DNA from: Devosia sp. Root685
Lineage (GTDB): Bacteria; Pseudomonadota; Alphaproteobacteria; Rhizobiales; Devosiaceae
Length of the DNA stretch: 64,000 bases
Assembly (NCBI RefSeq): GCF_001427875.1
Contig: NZ_LMHK01000002.1
Location: forward strand, 157,549-221,548
Reading direction: 5' to 3'
The notes under the pieces were generated by a model. It was not told where the DNA came from, searched no databases, and worked only from the letters and a program-made list of their open reading frames with translations. The translations under genes were made by a program, and so were the position numbers. This document shows, one piece after another, positions 1-10,577 of the stretch. Position 1 is the stretch's first letter. Every line of letters begins with the position of its first letter.

Positions 1-1232
1 TTGCCCCCAGAAAGGTTGCCCGTCACCTGATAGACGCTCGAAGAGCGGATATTGGTCTTCTTGCGATAGTCATTGGCCACGTCGAGCTCGGCCAGATCGT
101 CGATCATGCCCCAGCGCGCCACGCCCGGCAGATTGGCCAGCGTCACATTGTGCTTGATGTGGTCGATAAGGTTGAGGCCGTAATGCTTCCGGTCTTCGGT
201 CGCATAGGCGATGCCGTTGGCGATGGCTTTGCCGACGTTCGACACGTCGACCTTCTGGCCGTTCATGAACACGTCGCCGGAAATCTTCTGGCCATAGGAT
301 TTGCCGAACAGGCTCATGGCAAATTCGGTGCGGCCCGAACCCATCAGCCCGGCAATGCCGACCACTTCGCCCTTCTTGAGCGAAATGTCGATATTCTTGA
401 TCACCTGCCGGTCGCGGTGCTGAGGGTGATAAACCGACCAGTTCTTCACCTCGAGGATCGTCTCGCCGATGTTCGGCTCGCGGCTCGGATAGCGGTCTTC
501 GAGCGAACGGCCGACCATCGAGGTGATGATACGGTCTTCGGTAATATCCTGGGTGTCCATCGTCTCGATGGCGCGTCCGTCGCGGATAACCGTAACGCGA
601 TCGGCAACGCGCGAAATCTCGTTCAGCTTGTGGCTGATGATGATCGAGGTGATGCCCTGCGTCTTGAATTCGAGCAGCAGCTCGAGCAGCGCCTGGCTGT
701 CTTTTTCGGAAAGCGAGGCGGTCGGCTCGTCGAGAATGAGCAACTGCACCTGCTTGGAAAGCGCCTTGGCGATCTCGACAAGCTGCTGCTTGCCAAGGCC
801 GATATTGGTCACCAGCGTGTCGGGGTCTTCATTCAGACCAACCATGGCCAGGAGTTTTCGCGCGCCGTCGCGCGTTTCGTCCCAGTCGATCACGCCGTTC
901 TTGGCCTGTTCGTTGCCGAGGAAGATGTTTTCGGCGATCGAGAGCAGCGGCACCAGGGCGAGTTCCTGGTGGATGATCACGATGCCCTTGTGTTCGCTGT
1001 CGCGAATAGAGCGGAAATTCTGTTCTTCGCCATTATAGACGATCTGGCCCTCATAGGACCCATGGGGATAAACGCCGCTCAACACCTTCATCAGGGTGGA
1101 TTTGCCAGCGCCGTTTTCGCCGCAAATGGCGTGAATTTCGCCTTCCCGCACGTCAAGATTGACGTCAGACAGCGCTTTCACGCCCGGAAAGGTCTTGGTG
1201 ATGCTGCGCATCTCAAGAATGGTCTTGGTCAT
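1..1232 (-). CDS. gguA: Sugar ABC transporter ATP-binding protein, GguA/MmsA type (3' end outside window)
   Basis: This is the cytoplasmic ATPase of a CUT2-type monosaccharide importer, with two fused ABC domains. It starts at the ATG at 1232 ([10 protein letters not shown]). The first Walker A (GENGAGKST) lies near residue 40, a Q-loop follows (VIIHQEL), and the signature and Walker B of domain 1 read IGLGKQQ and [12 protein letters not shown]. The second domain is cut by the window edge inside its own signature (NLSGGQ). It lies downstream of chvE on the same strand. In Agrobacterium the chvE-gguA-gguB set imports xylose, glucose and galactose, so the same role is inferred here. A permease gene would be expected just left of the window. 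Confidence 0.85.
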   Translation of the reverse strand, partial: MTKTILEMRSITKTFPGVKALSDVNLDVREGEIHAICGENGAGKSTLMKVLSGVYPHGSYEGQIVYNGEEQNFRSIRDSEHKGIVIIHQELALVPLLSIAENIFLGNEQAKNGVIDWDETRDGARKLLAMVGLNEDPDTLVTNIGLGKQQLVEIAKALSKQVQLLILDEPTASLSEKDSQALLELLLEFKTQGITSIIISHKLNEISRVADRVTVIRDGRAIETMDTQDITEDRIITSMVGRSLEDRYPSREPNIGETILEVKNWSVYHPQHRDRQVIKNIDISLKKGEVVGIAGLMGSGRTEFAMSLFGKSYGQKISGDVFMNGQKVDVSNVGKAIANGIAYATEDRKHYGLNLIDHIKHNVTLANLPGVARWGMIDDLAELDVANDYRKKTNIRSSSVYQVTGNLSGG

Positions 1233-1382
1233 ACTGGGCCCTGTACTTGGTGATGGCTTGGAGTGTCCACCCTGCCAAACCACCCTCGATTGTCACCCCG
1301 GCACCGGCCGGGGCCCATCTTGAGATCACGGGATGATCCCCGGCTTTCGCCGCGTTCATCGAACCCCGCTTAAAATCTCGAA

Positions 1383-1409
1383 AGGGCCCCGCGTCGCCGC
1401 GGAGCCCCC
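1383..1409 (-). terminator. Stem-loop between chvE and gguA
   Basis: On the minus strand, GGGGCTCCGC can pair with GCGGGGCCCT (one G-U pair) around a short loop, and a T-containing stretch follows. It sits about 20 bases after the chvE stop. Stem-loops here usually act as partial terminators or mRNA stabilisers that keep the binding protein more abundant than the ATPase. The remaining gap to gguA (about 1235-1380) holds GC-rich repeat-like sequence and no gene. Confidence 0.5.
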
Positions 1410-1429
1410 ATAGTCGTTAAGCCTATGGC

Positions 1430-2506
1430 TTACTGGATGTCTTCGGCCTTGAGATAGCCCGAGTCGATCACGAGTGCCTGATAGTTGGTGGCATCGACTT
1501 CGTACGGGGTCAGCAGGATCGAAGGCACAACCTTGACGCCGTTGTCATAGGTGGTGGTGTCGAGGCCTTCCGGCGTGCCGCCCGAAACCAGCGTGTCGAC
1601 GAGGTCGGCAGTGGTCTTGGCCAGTTCGCGGGTGTCCTTGTAGATGGTCGAATACTGTTCGCCAGCAACGATCGCCTTCACCGACGGAGCTTCAGCATCC
1701 TGGCCGGAGATGACAGGCCATGGCAGGTCGCCCGAGCCGTAGCCAACGCCGCGGAGCGACGAGATGATGCCGCGCGAGAGGCCATCATAGGGAGCCAGAA
1801 CGCCCTGAACGGTCGAGCCGTCCGAGTAGTTGGCCGAAAGGATGTTGTCCATGCGAGCCTGGGCAACGGCGCCGTCCCAACGAAGGGTACCAACGGTGTC
1901 CATGCCCTGCTGGCCGGACTTGACGACGATGTCGCCAGCGTCGATCAGCGGCTGCAGAACCGACATTGCGCCATCATAGAAGAAGAAGGCGTTGTTGTCG
2001 TCCGGCGAACCGCCGAAGAGTTCGACGTTCCACGGCTTGGTGTCCGGGAAGCGTTCCTTGAGGCCCTTCACGACCGAGTTGGCCTGGAGCACACCGACCT
2101 GGAAGTTGTCGAAGGTGGTGTAGAGGTCAACATTGGCGGTGTCGCGGATCAGGCGGTCATAGGCGACAACCTTGATGCCCGCATCAGCGGCCTGCTGCAG
2201 CACGGCCGACAGCGTAGTGCCGTCGATCGAGCCGATCACGAGAGCCTTGACGCCCTTGGTGACCATGTTTTCGATCTGGGCGAGCTGGTTCGGGATGTCG
2301 TCTTCAGCAAACTGCAGATCGACGGTGTAGCCCTTGGCTTCCAGAGCCGTCTTCAGTTCGTTGCCGTCCGAGATCCAACGGAGCGACGACTGGGTCGGCA
2401 TGGCAATGCCGATCTGGCCCTTGTCCTGGGCATGGGCAACGGTCGCGGCGGTTGCCATCAGGGCACCGGCAGCAAACAGCGTCGCAATTGATTTCAGAAC
2501 CTTCAC
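1430..2506 (-). CDS. chvE: Multiple-sugar-binding periplasmic protein ChvE
   Basis: Periplasmic binding protein of the sugar ABC importer, 358 residues. An N-terminal signal peptide ends near residue 26 (VAHAQDKG). The mature part is a type I periplasmic binding fold with ChvE-like stretches such as [30 protein letters not shown] and [15 protein letters not shown]. The start is a GTG at 2506, with GGGAG seven bases upstream. In plant-associated relatives ChvE binds aldoses for uptake and also assists sugar sensing by VirA; nothing here shows a sensing role. It is divergent from the GntR gene at 2954, which may control it. Confidence 0.9.
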   Translation of the reverse strand: MKVLKSIATLFAAGALMATAATVAHAQDKGQIGIAMPTQSSLRWISDGNELKTALEAKGYTVDLQFAEDDIPNQLAQIENMVTKGVKALVIGSIDGTTLSAVLQQAADAGIKVVAYDRLIRDTANVDLYTTFDNFQVGVLQANSVVKGLKERFPDTKPWNVELFGGSPDDNNAFFFYDGAMSVLQPLIDAGDIVVKSGQQGMDTVGTLRWDGAVAQARMDNILSANYSDGSTVQGVLAPYDGLSRGIISSLRGVGYGSGDLPWPVISGQDAEAPSVKAIVAGEQYSTIYKDTRELAKTTADLVDTLVSGGTPEGLDTTTYDNGVKVVPSILLTPYEVDATNYQALVIDSGYLKAEDIQ

Positions 2507-2953
2507 GTCTCGACTCCCTTAGATTTTTCGAGGTGATTGATGCGTTCGTCGTGGTTTGGGGATCAGGCCAGTTCGCTCCCGCGTCTTTCGCCGTGAGGCA
2601 ATCTCACCGCGTAAGCGTCGTTTTCCGCACCCGCCGGTCTTGCGCCGGCAGCCTTGGTTGGAACTGCATGATTGTCCTCCTGCTTGGCGGCTTGTGAGCC
2701 GCCCTGGCCCCACCGGGAACCACGGCCCGCAAACTAGGATAATCAGATATGCGTGTAAAGCAGGGCATCGCTGCAGAAGGTTATTTTTTCGATTGTCGAA
2801 GATATCAACTTGCGCGTAGAAGGCCCGCTTTCAGGCGGTTGCTGTCCATCGTGTCAGTCGCTAACCTGAAGGAATACGAGGCGACCGCCTTGCCATTGCG
2901 AACCGGAAAACGGTCGGCGAGGATCAAAGGTATCAGATACCTCGGGAGGGTTT
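2507..2953. other. Divergent intergenic region chvE / gntR
   Basis: This 447-base gap between two divergent genes has no convincing gene; the short open frames across it look like chance GC-rich frames. It must hold the promoters of chvE (minus) and of the regulator (plus). The clear elements are the GGGAG ribosome-binding site of chvE, the 15-base palindrome at 2928-2942 and the GGGAGGG site of the regulator. Confidence 0.6.
2928..2942. promoter_or_regulatory. 15-base palindrome, candidate GntR/FCD operator
   Basis: AGGTATCAGATACCT is a perfect inverted repeat (7-base arms, central A) that runs up to the Shine-Dalgarno of the gene at 2954. FCD-type GntR regulators commonly bind short palindromes with GGT...ACC arms. 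Its place next to a gene for such a regulator suggests autoregulation, and possibly control of chvE. The binding itself is inferred. Confidence 0.5.
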
Positions 2954-3724
2954 GTGGTGAGTTTGAGTGGAGACGCGCGCTCCGATCACGGCAGCGCTGC
3001 CAGCGCTGTGGCCGATGATCTGGCCCAACTGATCCTGGGCGAGCTGGCGCCGGGCCAAAGCCTGCCCAGCGAAGCCGATCTTGCCGGCCGTTATTCGGTC
3101 AGTCGCCTGACCATTCGCGAGGCGGTCAAACTCCTTGCCGGCCGGGGCCTTTTGGAGCTTTCGAGGGGCCGCCGCGCCATGGTGCGCGAACCCGATGGCT
3201 CCGCCTTCACCGACTTCCTGACCTCCCTCGTCCGCACCGATCCCAAGGGGCTGTTCGACCTCGTTGAGGTACGTTTGTCATTGGAGATGCAATCGGCCAC
3301 CATGGCGGCCAAACGCGCCAATCGCGCCGGCATTATCGCCATCGAAAATGCCCTCCAGGGCATGCGCGACTCGGTCGGTGATTCTCCCGACTTCGCAGAC
3401 GAGGCGGCCGAAGCCAGCTTCCATGCTTTCGACTTCGGTTTCCACGAAGCCGTTGCCCTCGCCAGCGGTAACCGTGTTTTGGGATATCTGTTCGAAGCCA
3501 TGGCGGTCCCCCTCCGCGAAGGCTTCTTCATCAGCCAGCGTGGCCACGCCGATCGCGGCCACACCCCGCAGGACACCATCGCCGCCCATCAGCGCATTCT
3601 CGATTGCATCCGCGAGGGCAATGGCAGGGCCGCCGCCGAGGCCATGCGCATACATCTGCGCGATACCGAACGCGACATTCGCATGGCTCTAACCAAAATG
3701 GCCCAGTCACCCGCTCGAAGTTAA
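2954..3724 (+). CDS. GntR family regulator, FadR/FCD subfamily
   Basis: DNA-binding regulator of 256 residues. The N-terminal winged helix-turn-helix covers about residues 18-82 (LPSEADLAGRYSVSRLTIREA, then a GRG wing). The all-helical FCD ligand domain spans about 100-245 and has the usual metal-binding type histidines (FDFGFHEAVALASGN, then AAHQRI and IHLRDT). The likely starts are tandem GTG codons at 2954 and 2957 just after GGGAGGG. It is divergent from chvE and about 100 bases upstream of the transglutaminase operon. Control of the sugar importer is the simplest guess; the ligand is unknown. Confidence 0.85.
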   Translation: MVSLSGDARSDHGSAASAVADDLAQLILGELAPGQSLPSEADLAGRYSVSRLTIREAVKLLAGRGLLELSRGRRAMVREPDGSAFTDFLTSLVRTDPKGLFDLVEVRLSLEMQSATMAAKRANRAGIIAIENALQGMRDSVGDSPDFADEAAEASFHAFDFGFHEAVALASGNRVLGYLFEAMAVPLREGFFISQRGHADRGHTPQDTIAAHQRILDCIREGNGRAAAEAMRIHLRDTERDIRMALTKMAQSPARS

Positions 3725-3827
3725 CAGTCTGCTAGCCAACTCGCCGCCTATCCAAGCCTTTGAATCACCGCTAAGCTCGCCTCTGGGAAGCTGAATATCT
3801 GTGGCCAGGAAGCGAGCGACGCGTTGA

Positions 3828-6800
3828 ATGTCGATCAAAGCCGCAATCTATCACCGCACCCATTACACCTATGATCGCCCTGTCGTTCTGGGTCCGCAGA
3901 TCATCCGATTGCAGCCCGCGCCCCATTCCAAAACCAAGGTTTTGAGCCATTCGCTGCGGGTCGCGCCAGGCGTGCACTTCGTCAACACCCAGCAGGACCC
4001 ATACGGTAACTTCCTGACACGCTTCGTTTTTCCGGAACCCGTCACCGAGTTCAAGATCGAAGTCGACCTCATCGCCGACATGACGATCTACAATCCCTTC
4101 GACTTCTTCGTCGAAGAGTCAGCCGAGACCTGGCCCTTCGAATATCCCGAAGATCTCCGCGACGATCTCACGATTTACCGCCGCCCCGAAAAACTTACTC
4201 CCGCCCTCCAAAAATACCTCGATACTATCGACCGGCGTCCGCGCAACACGGTGACCTTCATCACCGAGCTGAACGCGCAACTTCAGCAGACAATCAACTA
4301 CATCGTCCGCATGGAGCCCGGAGTCTGGACGCCAGAGGAAACCCTGACCAATGGTCAAGGTTCGTGCCGAGACTCGAGCTGGCTCCTCGTTAACATATTG
4401 AGAAACCTTGGCTTTGCGGCGCGCTTCGTCTCCGGCTACCTGATCCAGCTCAAGCCCGACCTCGTCTCGCTCGACGGTCCCGCCGGTACCGACCACGATT
4501 TCACCGATCTCCACGCCTGGTGCGAAGTCTACCTCCCCGGCGCCGGCTGGGTCGGCCTCGACCCCACCTCAGGCCTTCTCACCGGCGAGAGCCACGTCCC
4601 CCTCGCCGCCACCCCGCACTATCGCAACGCCGCCCCGATTTCCGGCCTCGCCTCCTATGCCGAAGTCGATTTCAACTTCGACATGACGGTGACCCGCGTC
4701 GCCGAACACCCGCGCATCACCAAACCTTTTTCGGACGAAAGTTGGAACCGCCTCAATAGCTTAGGTCACGAAATCGATTCTATTCTGAAGGCTGAGGATG
4801 TCCGCCTGACCATGGGCGGCGAGCCCACTTTCGTCTCCATCGACGATTTCGAAGCCGACGAATGGAATGCCGGCGCCGTCGGCCCCACCAAGCGAACCCT
4901 CGCCGACGACCTCATCCGCCGCCTCCGCTCCCGCTTCGCTCCCAACGGCATGCTGCACTACGGCCAGGGCAAGTGGTACCCCGGCGAGACCCTCCCCCGC
5001 TGGACTTTCTCCCTATACTGGCGCCTCGACGGCAAGCCGGTCTGGCGGGACGAAAAACTCATTGCGCGCGAAGGGGTTAAGACCACCGCCACGCATGACG
5101 ACGCCCGCAAATTCCTTGAATCCTTCGCCCGCAATCTCGGTCTGACCGGCGAGACCATCGACGAAGCCTATGAAGATCCCGGCGAGTGGCTCCTCAAGGA
5201 AGCCAAGCTGCCGGACAATGTCGATCCCGCCAATTCCGAACTCGCCGACCCCGAGGCCCGCTCGCGCATCGCCCGCGTCTTCGAGCGTGGCCTGACGAGT
5301 CCCACCGGTTATGTCCTGCCCGTTCAGCGCTGGAACGCCGCGGCCTCCAGCCCCTGGCTGACCGAAAAATGGAAGACAAGGCGCGGCAAACTCTTCCTCG
5401 CACCCGGCGACAGCCCGGCCGGCTACCGCCTGCCGCTGGCCTCGCTCAAACATATCAAGCCGACCGCCTATCCCCATGTCGTTCCACAAGATCCCGCTGC
5501 GCCACGCGCGCCGCTGCCGGATCCCGAAGCGCTGCTTGTCCGCGAGAAAGCCGACGCACGCCCGCAGGCAGCCTCATCCTTCACCGCCTCAGGCGAACAG
5601 CAGGACCGCGTCGAACAGGTCATCAGCGAAATCGAAGGCGAGGTGCGCACCGCCGTCACCGCCGAGCTTCGCGACCACCGCCTCTGCATCTTCCTGCCGC
5701 CGGTCGAACGGCTTGAAGACTATCTCGAACTGATCGCCGCCACCGAAGCGGCGGCAAAGGAAATCGGCCAGCCGGTTCACCTCGAAGGCTATGCGCCGCC
5801 GCACGATTCGCGCCTCAACGTCATCCGCGTCGCCCCCGATCCGGGCGTCATCGAGGTCAATATCCACCCCGCCTCAAACTGGGACGATTGCGTCGCAACC
5901 ACCGCCGCGATCTACGAAGAAGCCCGCCAAAGCCGGCTCGGCGCCGACAAATTCATGCTCGACGGCAAGCATACCGGCACCGGCGGCGGCAACCACGTCG
6001 TCGTCGGCGGCGCCACGCCGAACGATAGCCCCTTCCTCCGCCGCCCCGACCTCCTCAAGTCTCTGATCCTCCACTGGCAGCGCCATCCCTCGATGAGCTA
6101 CCTGTTCTCGGGCCTTTTCATCGGCCCCACGAGCCAGGCGCCCCGCTTCGACGAGGCCCGCCACGACAGCCTCTACGAACTCGAAATCGCGTTTGATCAG
6201 GTCGCGACACCCGGCCAGGGTTCGCCGCCCCTACCCTGGCTCGTCGATCGCCTGTTCCGCAATCTTCTCACCGACGTCACCGGCAATACCCACCGCTCGG
6301 AAATCTGTATCGACAAGCTCTTTTCCCCCGACGGCCCCACCGGCCGGCTCGGGCTCGTCGAATTCCGCGGCTTCGAAATGCCGCCCAATGCTCGCATGAG
6401 CCTGGCCCAGCAATTGCTCGTCCGCGCCCTCATCGCCCGCTATTGGCGCGAACCGGCGCAGGGCGATCTCGTCCGCTGGGGCACGACGCTGCACGACCGC
6501 TTCATGCTCCCCCACTTCGTCTGGCAGGATTTTCTGGGTGTTCTCGCCGATCTAGCCCGCGCTGGTTTCGTCTTCGACCCCGCCTGGTTCGCAGCCCAAC
6601 TCGAATTCCGCTTCCCCTTCTGCGGCGAAGTCGAGGTCGACGGCGTCAAACTCGAACTGCGCCAGGCGCTTGAGCCCTGGCACGTCATGGGGGAGGAAGG
6701 TGCCATCGGCGGCACAGTGCGCTTCGTCGACAGCTCCGTGGAACGCCTGCAGGTCAAGCTGACCTCTCCCAACCCCGACCGCTATGTCGTCACCTGCAAC

Positions 6801-7163
6801 CAGCGTCCCGCCCCGCTCGCCGCCACCGGCGTGGCCGGCACCGCGGTTGCGGGCGTGCGGTTCAAGGCTTGGCAACCCGCCTCGGGCCTACACCCGCAAA
6901 TGCCGGTACACGCGCCGCTGGTCTTTGACATCTACGATAAGTGGACGGGTCGCTCGACTGGCGGCTGCACCTATCACGTCGCGCATCCGGGCGGCCGCAA
7001 TTACGAGACTTTCCCCGTCAATGGCAACGAAGCCGAAGCGCGGCGCCTTGCGCGTTTCGTCCCGCACAATTATACGCCCGGCACCTATCCTTACCGCCCG
7101 GAGCGGCCGGCGGACGAATTTCCGCTGACGCTTGACCTCCGGCGACCGCCCCGGTTCACCTGA
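3828..7163 (+). CDS. Transglutaminase-like protein with DUF2126 domain
   Basis: Large protein of 1111 residues. The N-terminal part is a bacterial transglutaminase-like N-domain (about 1-100) followed by the papain-fold core with an apparently complete triad: Cys180 (GSCRDSS), His229 ([15 protein letters not shown]) and Asp245 (LDPTSG). Residues about 310-1100 form the DUF2126 region, recognised from [39 protein letters not shown] and [13 protein letters not shown]. There is no signal peptide, so it is probably cytoplasmic. It is the first gene of a three-gene operon (5 bases to the next gene). Comparative work by Iyer and colleagues (2009) placed this gene set among ATP-grasp amidoligase systems predicted to make or break amide bonds on peptides or metabolites. 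The substrate is unknown. Confidence 0.85.
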   Translation: MSIKAAIYHRTHYTYDRPVVLGPQIIRLQPAPHSKTKVLSHSLRVAPGVHFVNTQQDPYGNFLTRFVFPEPVTEFKIEVDLIADMTIYNPFDFFVEESAETWPFEYPEDLRDDLTIYRRPEKLTPALQKYLDTIDRRPRNTVTFITELNAQLQQTINYIVRMEPGVWTPEETLTNGQGSCRDSSWLLVNILRNLGFAARFVSGYLIQLKPDLVSLDGPAGTDHDFTDLHAWCEVYLPGAGWVGLDPTSGLLTGESHVPLAATPHYRNAAPISGLASYAEVDFNFDMTVTRVAEHPRITKPFSDESWNRLNSLGHEIDSILKAEDVRLTMGGEPTFVSIDDFEADEWNAGAVGPTKRTLADDLIRRLRSRFAPNGMLHYGQGKWYPGETLPRWTFSLYWRLDGKPVWRDEKLIAREGVKTTATHDDARKFLESFARNLGLTGETIDEAYEDPGEWLLKEAKLPDNVDPANSELADPEARSRIARVFERGLTSPTGYVLPVQRWNAAASSPWLTEKWKTRRGKLFLAPGDSPAGYRLPLASLKHIKPTAYPHVVPQDPAAPRAPLPDPEALLVREKADARPQAASSFTASGEQQDRVEQVISEIEGEVRTAVTAELRDHRLCIFLPPVERLEDYLELIAATEAAAKEIGQPVHLEGYAPPHDSRLNVIRVAPDPGVIEVNIHPASNWDDCVATTAAIYEEARQSRLGADKFMLDGKHTGTGGGNHVVVGGATPNDSPFLRRPDLLKSLILHWQRHPSMSYLFSGLFIGPTSQAPRFDEARHDSLYELEIAFDQVATPGQGSPPLPWLVDRLFRNLLTDVTGNTHRSEICIDKLFSPDGPTGRLGLVEFRGFEMPPNARMSLAQQLLVRALIARYWREPAQGDLVRWGTTLHDRFMLPHFVWQDFLGVLADLARAGFVFDPAWFAAQLEFRFPFCGEVEVDGVKLELRQALEPWHVMGEEGAIGGTVRFVDSSVERLQVKLTSPNPDRYVVTCNQRPAPLAATGVAGTAVAGVRFKAWQPASGLHPQMPVHAPLVFDIYDKWTGRSTGGCTYHVAHPGGRNYETFPVNGNEAEARRLARFVPHNYTPGTYPYRPERPADEFPLTLDLRRPPRFT

Positions 7164-7168
7164 ACGCC

Positions 7169-9580
7169 ATGTCCACGCGGAACCCCGAATCCCGCAGCGC
7201 CCCGCCTCAAGGTCCGAGCATCATCTCGGATTATCACCTATTGCCGGGCGTCCCCGACGAGATGATCGACTCCAGCGGCGCCCTGCGCCCCGGTTGGGAT
7301 CGGCTCATGTCGGCCTTCGATGCGCTGGGCTCGACCGAACTGGCGGCCCGCTTCGAGCGCGCAGATCAATACCTCCGCGATGCCGGCGTCTTCTATCGCA
7401 AATATGACGGGGCCGAAGGCAAGGAGCGCGCCTGGCCGCTCGCCCATATTCCCCTGCTCATCGACGAAACCCAATGGCTGACCATTTCCAAGGGCCTCGT
7501 GCAGCGCGCCGAACTGCTGGAAAACATCGTCGCCGATATCTACGGCGACAATCGACTGGTTCAGGAAGGTCTTTTGCCGCCTGAACTGGTAGCGCAGAAC
7601 AACGAATTCCTGCGCCCCCTCGTCGGCGTCAAACCCGCCAGCGGCCACTTCCTGCACTTCTGCGCCTTCGAACTCGGCCGCGGGCCAGACGGCGCCTGGT
7701 GGGTTTTGGGCGATCGCATGCAGGCCCCCTCCGGCGCCGGCTTCGCACTTGAAAACCGCGTCGCCACCACGCGCGCACTCTCTGACGTCTATGGCGAGAT
7801 GAACATCCATCGCCTCGCCGGCTTCTTCCGCGACTTCCGCGATCATCTCTTCGTGCAAGCCAAGCGCGATGGTGGCCGCGTCGGCATTTTGACACCCGGC
7901 CAGCTCAACGAAACCTATTTTGAGCACGCCTATATCGCCCGCTATCTCGGCCTCATGCTGCTCGAAGGTGAGGACCTCGTTGCTGAAGACGGCCAGGTCA
8001 TGGTGCGCACCGTCGCCGGCCTAAAACCCGTCAGCGTCCTCTGGCGTCGCATGGATGCGAGCTTCGTCGATCCGCTCGAGCTGCGTTACGACAGCCGCAT
8101 CGGCACGCCAGGCATGGTCGAGGCGGTCCGCTCGGGCTCGATTTCCATGATCAATGCCCTCGGCACCGGCATTCTCGAAACCCGCGCCCTCGCCGCCTTC
8201 ATGCCCCGGCTCTGCAAACACCTGCTTGGCACCGGCCTCGAACTGCCCGAGATCGCCACCTGGTGGTGCGGTCAGGCCGCCGAGCGCGAATATGTGCTCG
8301 ACAACTTCGACGACCTGATGATCGGGCCGGCCTTCGCTACCACCCTGCCCTTCGACGACCTGCGCGGCACCGCGCTGGGCGCCAGCATGACACCGGCGCA
8401 GAAGGCCCAGCTTAGGGATCGCATCGCCAGCCACGGCCGCGACTATGTCGGCCAGGAGCCGGTACGCCTCTCGACAGCGCCCGTTTACACCGAGGGAAAG
8501 CTCGAACCGCGCCCCATTACCCTGCGCGTCTTTGCGGCGCGCACCGAACACGGCTGGAGCATCATGCCCGGCGGTTTTGCCCGCGTCGGCTCGACCCCGG
8601 ACACGACCGCGCTCACCATGCAGCACGGCGGACAGGCCGCCGACGTTTGGGTCGTATCATCCAACCCGGTCGAGCAGGTGTCGCTCCTGCCGCAAGACGG
8701 GGATAGGCTCGTCCGCAACTCACCCGGCAGCCTGCCGAGCCGCGCCGCCGACAACCTCGTCTGGCTGGGCCGCTATGCGGAACGCTGTGAAGCAACGGTC
8801 CGTATCCTCCGCGCCTACAATGCGCGCCTTGCAGAACTGTCCAAGCCGGACCTGCCGATCCTCACCCATTGCGCTGAATTCCTCGATTCCATCGATGTCG
8901 ACGCCACCGAGGCCATGCCGCAGGGCCTGCTGATCTCGATCGACAGCGCCGTCCATAGCGCCGGGCAGATTCGCGACCGCTTCTCGCCAGATGGCTGGCT
9001 GGCGCTCAACGACCTGCAAAAGACCGCACAGCGCTTTGCAACGCGCATTCGCACCGGCGACGACGCAACCCGCGCCATGACGGTGCTATTGCGCAAATTG
9101 GCCGGCTTTTCCGGTCTCGTGCATGAAAACATGTATCGCTTTGCCGGCTGGCGCTTCCTCGAAATCGGCCGTCGTCTAGAACGCGCCATCCAGATCGCCC
9201 GCATCACCGGCTGGTTGACCGGCGACGACGCGCCGGATGGTTCGCTCGAAATGCTGCTCGAAATCGGCGATAGTGTCATGTCCCATCGCCGCCGCTATTC
9301 GGTGACCGCGGGCACGCAAAGCGCCATCGACCTGCTGGTGCTCGACCCCCTCAATCCGCGTTCTGTGCTGTTCCAGCTCACCGAACTGCTCACCCAGCTT
9401 GAAACCTTGCCCGGCGGCATTCGCGATGGCCAACTCTCGGTCGTCGCCAAAGCCGCGCTGCAATTGCAGACCCGCCTTATCACCGCCGAGCCCGAAACCA
9501 TGACGCCGGACAAGCTCGACGATATTTCGAGCGAGATCGGCCTCCTCGCCAGCCTCATCGCCGCACACTATTTTACCTGA
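7169..9580 (+). CDS. Circularly permuted ATP-grasp / alpha-E fusion protein
   Basis: Protein of 803 residues joining two families often coded separately. About residues 20-480 are the circularly permuted type 2 ATP-grasp domain (DUF404/407), with stretches such as GILTPGQLNETYFEHAYIAR, FVDPLELR, IATWWCGQ and ITLRVFAA. About 500-800 are the alpha-E domain (DUF403), starting NLVWLGRYAERCEATVRILR and ending in a helical bundle. ATP-grasp enzymes of this kind are predicted to activate a carboxylate with ATP and join it to an amine; the alpha-E domain has no known activity. It sits 5 bases after the DUF2126 gene and 3 bases before the second transglutaminase, so the three products are almost certainly co-translated. 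Confidence 0.85.
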   Translation: MSTRNPESRSAPPQGPSIISDYHLLPGVPDEMIDSSGALRPGWDRLMSAFDALGSTELAARFERADQYLRDAGVFYRKYDGAEGKERAWPLAHIPLLIDETQWLTISKGLVQRAELLENIVADIYGDNRLVQEGLLPPELVAQNNEFLRPLVGVKPASGHFLHFCAFELGRGPDGAWWVLGDRMQAPSGAGFALENRVATTRALSDVYGEMNIHRLAGFFRDFRDHLFVQAKRDGGRVGILTPGQLNETYFEHAYIARYLGLMLLEGEDLVAEDGQVMVRTVAGLKPVSVLWRRMDASFVDPLELRYDSRIGTPGMVEAVRSGSISMINALGTGILETRALAAFMPRLCKHLLGTGLELPEIATWWCGQAAEREYVLDNFDDLMIGPAFATTLPFDDLRGTALGASMTPAQKAQLRDRIASHGRDYVGQEPVRLSTAPVYTEGKLEPRPITLRVFAARTEHGWSIMPGGFARVGSTPDTTALTMQHGGQAADVWVVSSNPVEQVSLLPQDGDRLVRNSPGSLPSRAADNLVWLGRYAERCEATVRILRAYNARLAELSKPDLPILTHCAEFLDSIDVDATEAMPQGLLISIDSAVHSAGQIRDRFSPDGWLALNDLQKTAQRFATRIRTGDDATRAMTVLLRKLAGFSGLVHENMYRFAGWRFLEIGRRLERAIQIARITGWLTGDDAPDGSLEMLLEIGDSVMSHRRRYSVTAGTQSAIDLLVLDPLNPRSVLFQLTELLTQLETLPGGIRDGQLSVVAKAALQLQTRLITAEPETMTPDKLDDISSEIGLLASLIAAHYFT

Positions 9581-9583
9581 ACC

Positions 9584-10462
9584 ATGCTGTACGATGTCCG
9601 CCTGACACTGAGCTATGATTACGATGCGCCGGTTCACGGCGGACGCCACCATATCCGTGTCGCCCCGACCACTGTTCCAGGCGTGCAGCGGGTTATCGCC
9701 TCATCGCTCTCTTTCTCGCCAAAGCCGCATCGCCTCACGAGTTTCGTCGACTTCTTCGGCAACACGGTCAGCGACGTCACTTTCGTAGAGCCACACGACA
9801 AACTCGAAGTCCGGCTGACGGCACGGGTTCAGGTGGACGAACTCGCCAATTCGGCCGACCTCTCCACCTCGCTTGATCAACTTGGCCTCGAAGTCGCACG
9901 CTATTGGTCGATCGAGGCCGATAGCCCGCAGCATTTTCTGGCTGCTTCGCCGCGCGTACAGATTGTGCCAGCGATCACCGAATATGCCGAAAGCCAGACT
10001 GCGGATGCCGAAACCGTCCTCGCCAAGGCCATGGCGCTCTGCCTCGCCATTCATAGGGACTTTGAGTACGATCCCAAGGCCACCGACGTCGAAACCAAGC
10101 CGGCGGAGGCCTTCACCCTCAAGAAGGGCGTGTGCCAGGATTTTGCCCATGTAATGGTCGCAGGCCTTCGCGGCATGGGCATTCCGGCAGGCTATGTCTC
10201 GGGCTTTCTCCGCACCATTCCACCTGCCGGCCAGACCCGGCTCGAAGGCGCCGACGCCATGCATGCCTGGGTGCGCGTCTGGTGTGGCGCGCATACGGGT
10301 TGGGTCGAGTTCGATCCCACCAACGCCATGATTGCCGGTAGCGACCACATCTCCATCGGCCACGGCCGCGACTATGCCGATATTTCCCCAATCGTTGGTG
10401 TGCTGCGCACGCACGGCTCGCATGAAACGCGCCAGTCCGTTGACGTCATAAAAGTCGAATAA
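9584..10462 (+). CDS. Transglutaminase family protein (second of the operon)
   Basis: Protein of 292 residues with a transglutaminase-like N-domain (about 1-85) and a transglutaminase/protease core. The triad looks intact: Cys184 (KGVCQDFAHVMVAGLR), His227 (DAMHAWVRVW) and Asp244 (WVEFDPTNAM). No signal peptide is visible. It is the last gene of the operon, starting 3 bases after the ATP-grasp gene. Proteins of this family may hydrolyse or transfer amide bonds. Two separate transglutaminase cores in one operon with one ligase suggest synthesis and removal or processing of the same amide product, which is inference. Confidence 0.85.
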   Translation: MLYDVRLTLSYDYDAPVHGGRHHIRVAPTTVPGVQRVIASSLSFSPKPHRLTSFVDFFGNTVSDVTFVEPHDKLEVRLTARVQVDELANSADLSTSLDQLGLEVARYWSIEADSPQHFLAASPRVQIVPAITEYAESQTADAETVLAKAMALCLAIHRDFEYDPKATDVETKPAEAFTLKKGVCQDFAHVMVAGLRGMGIPAGYVSGFLRTIPPAGQTRLEGADAMHAWVRVWCGAHTGWVEFDPTNAMIAGSDHISIGHGRDYADISPIVGVLRTHGSHETRQSVDVIKVE

Positions 10463-10481
10463 CGACGTCGCCTCATCTTCT

Positions 10482-10506
10482 GGAACTAAATCTTCGTCTC
10501 TCCGTT
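10482..10506 (+). promoter_or_regulatory. EcfG-type promoter
   Basis: GGAAC at 10482-10486 and CGTT at 10503-10506 are separated by exactly 16 bases. This matches the alphaproteobacterial EcfG consensus (GGAAC-N16/17-cGTT). It lies about 70 bases before the start of the small gene at 10578. A small stem-loop (CTCCGC/GCGGAG, 10547-10563) precedes the ribosome-binding site. The sigma factor gene ecfG itself is at 15686-16240. Confidence 0.8.
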
Positions 10507-10577
10507 TCTTTGTCATGCCGCCCGCGACGGGCAAATTGACTGAGAACTCCGCCACTTGCGGAGAGTTGGAGGCACAG

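Noticed and set aside
150..1253. A 367-codon plus-strand open frame at the left edge
   Set aside because: Antisense to gguA, which carries clear ABC motifs on the minus strand.
2507..2953. Several short open frames between chvE and the GntR gene
   Set aside because: They overlap each other on both strands, lack ribosome-binding sites and show no protein-like composition.
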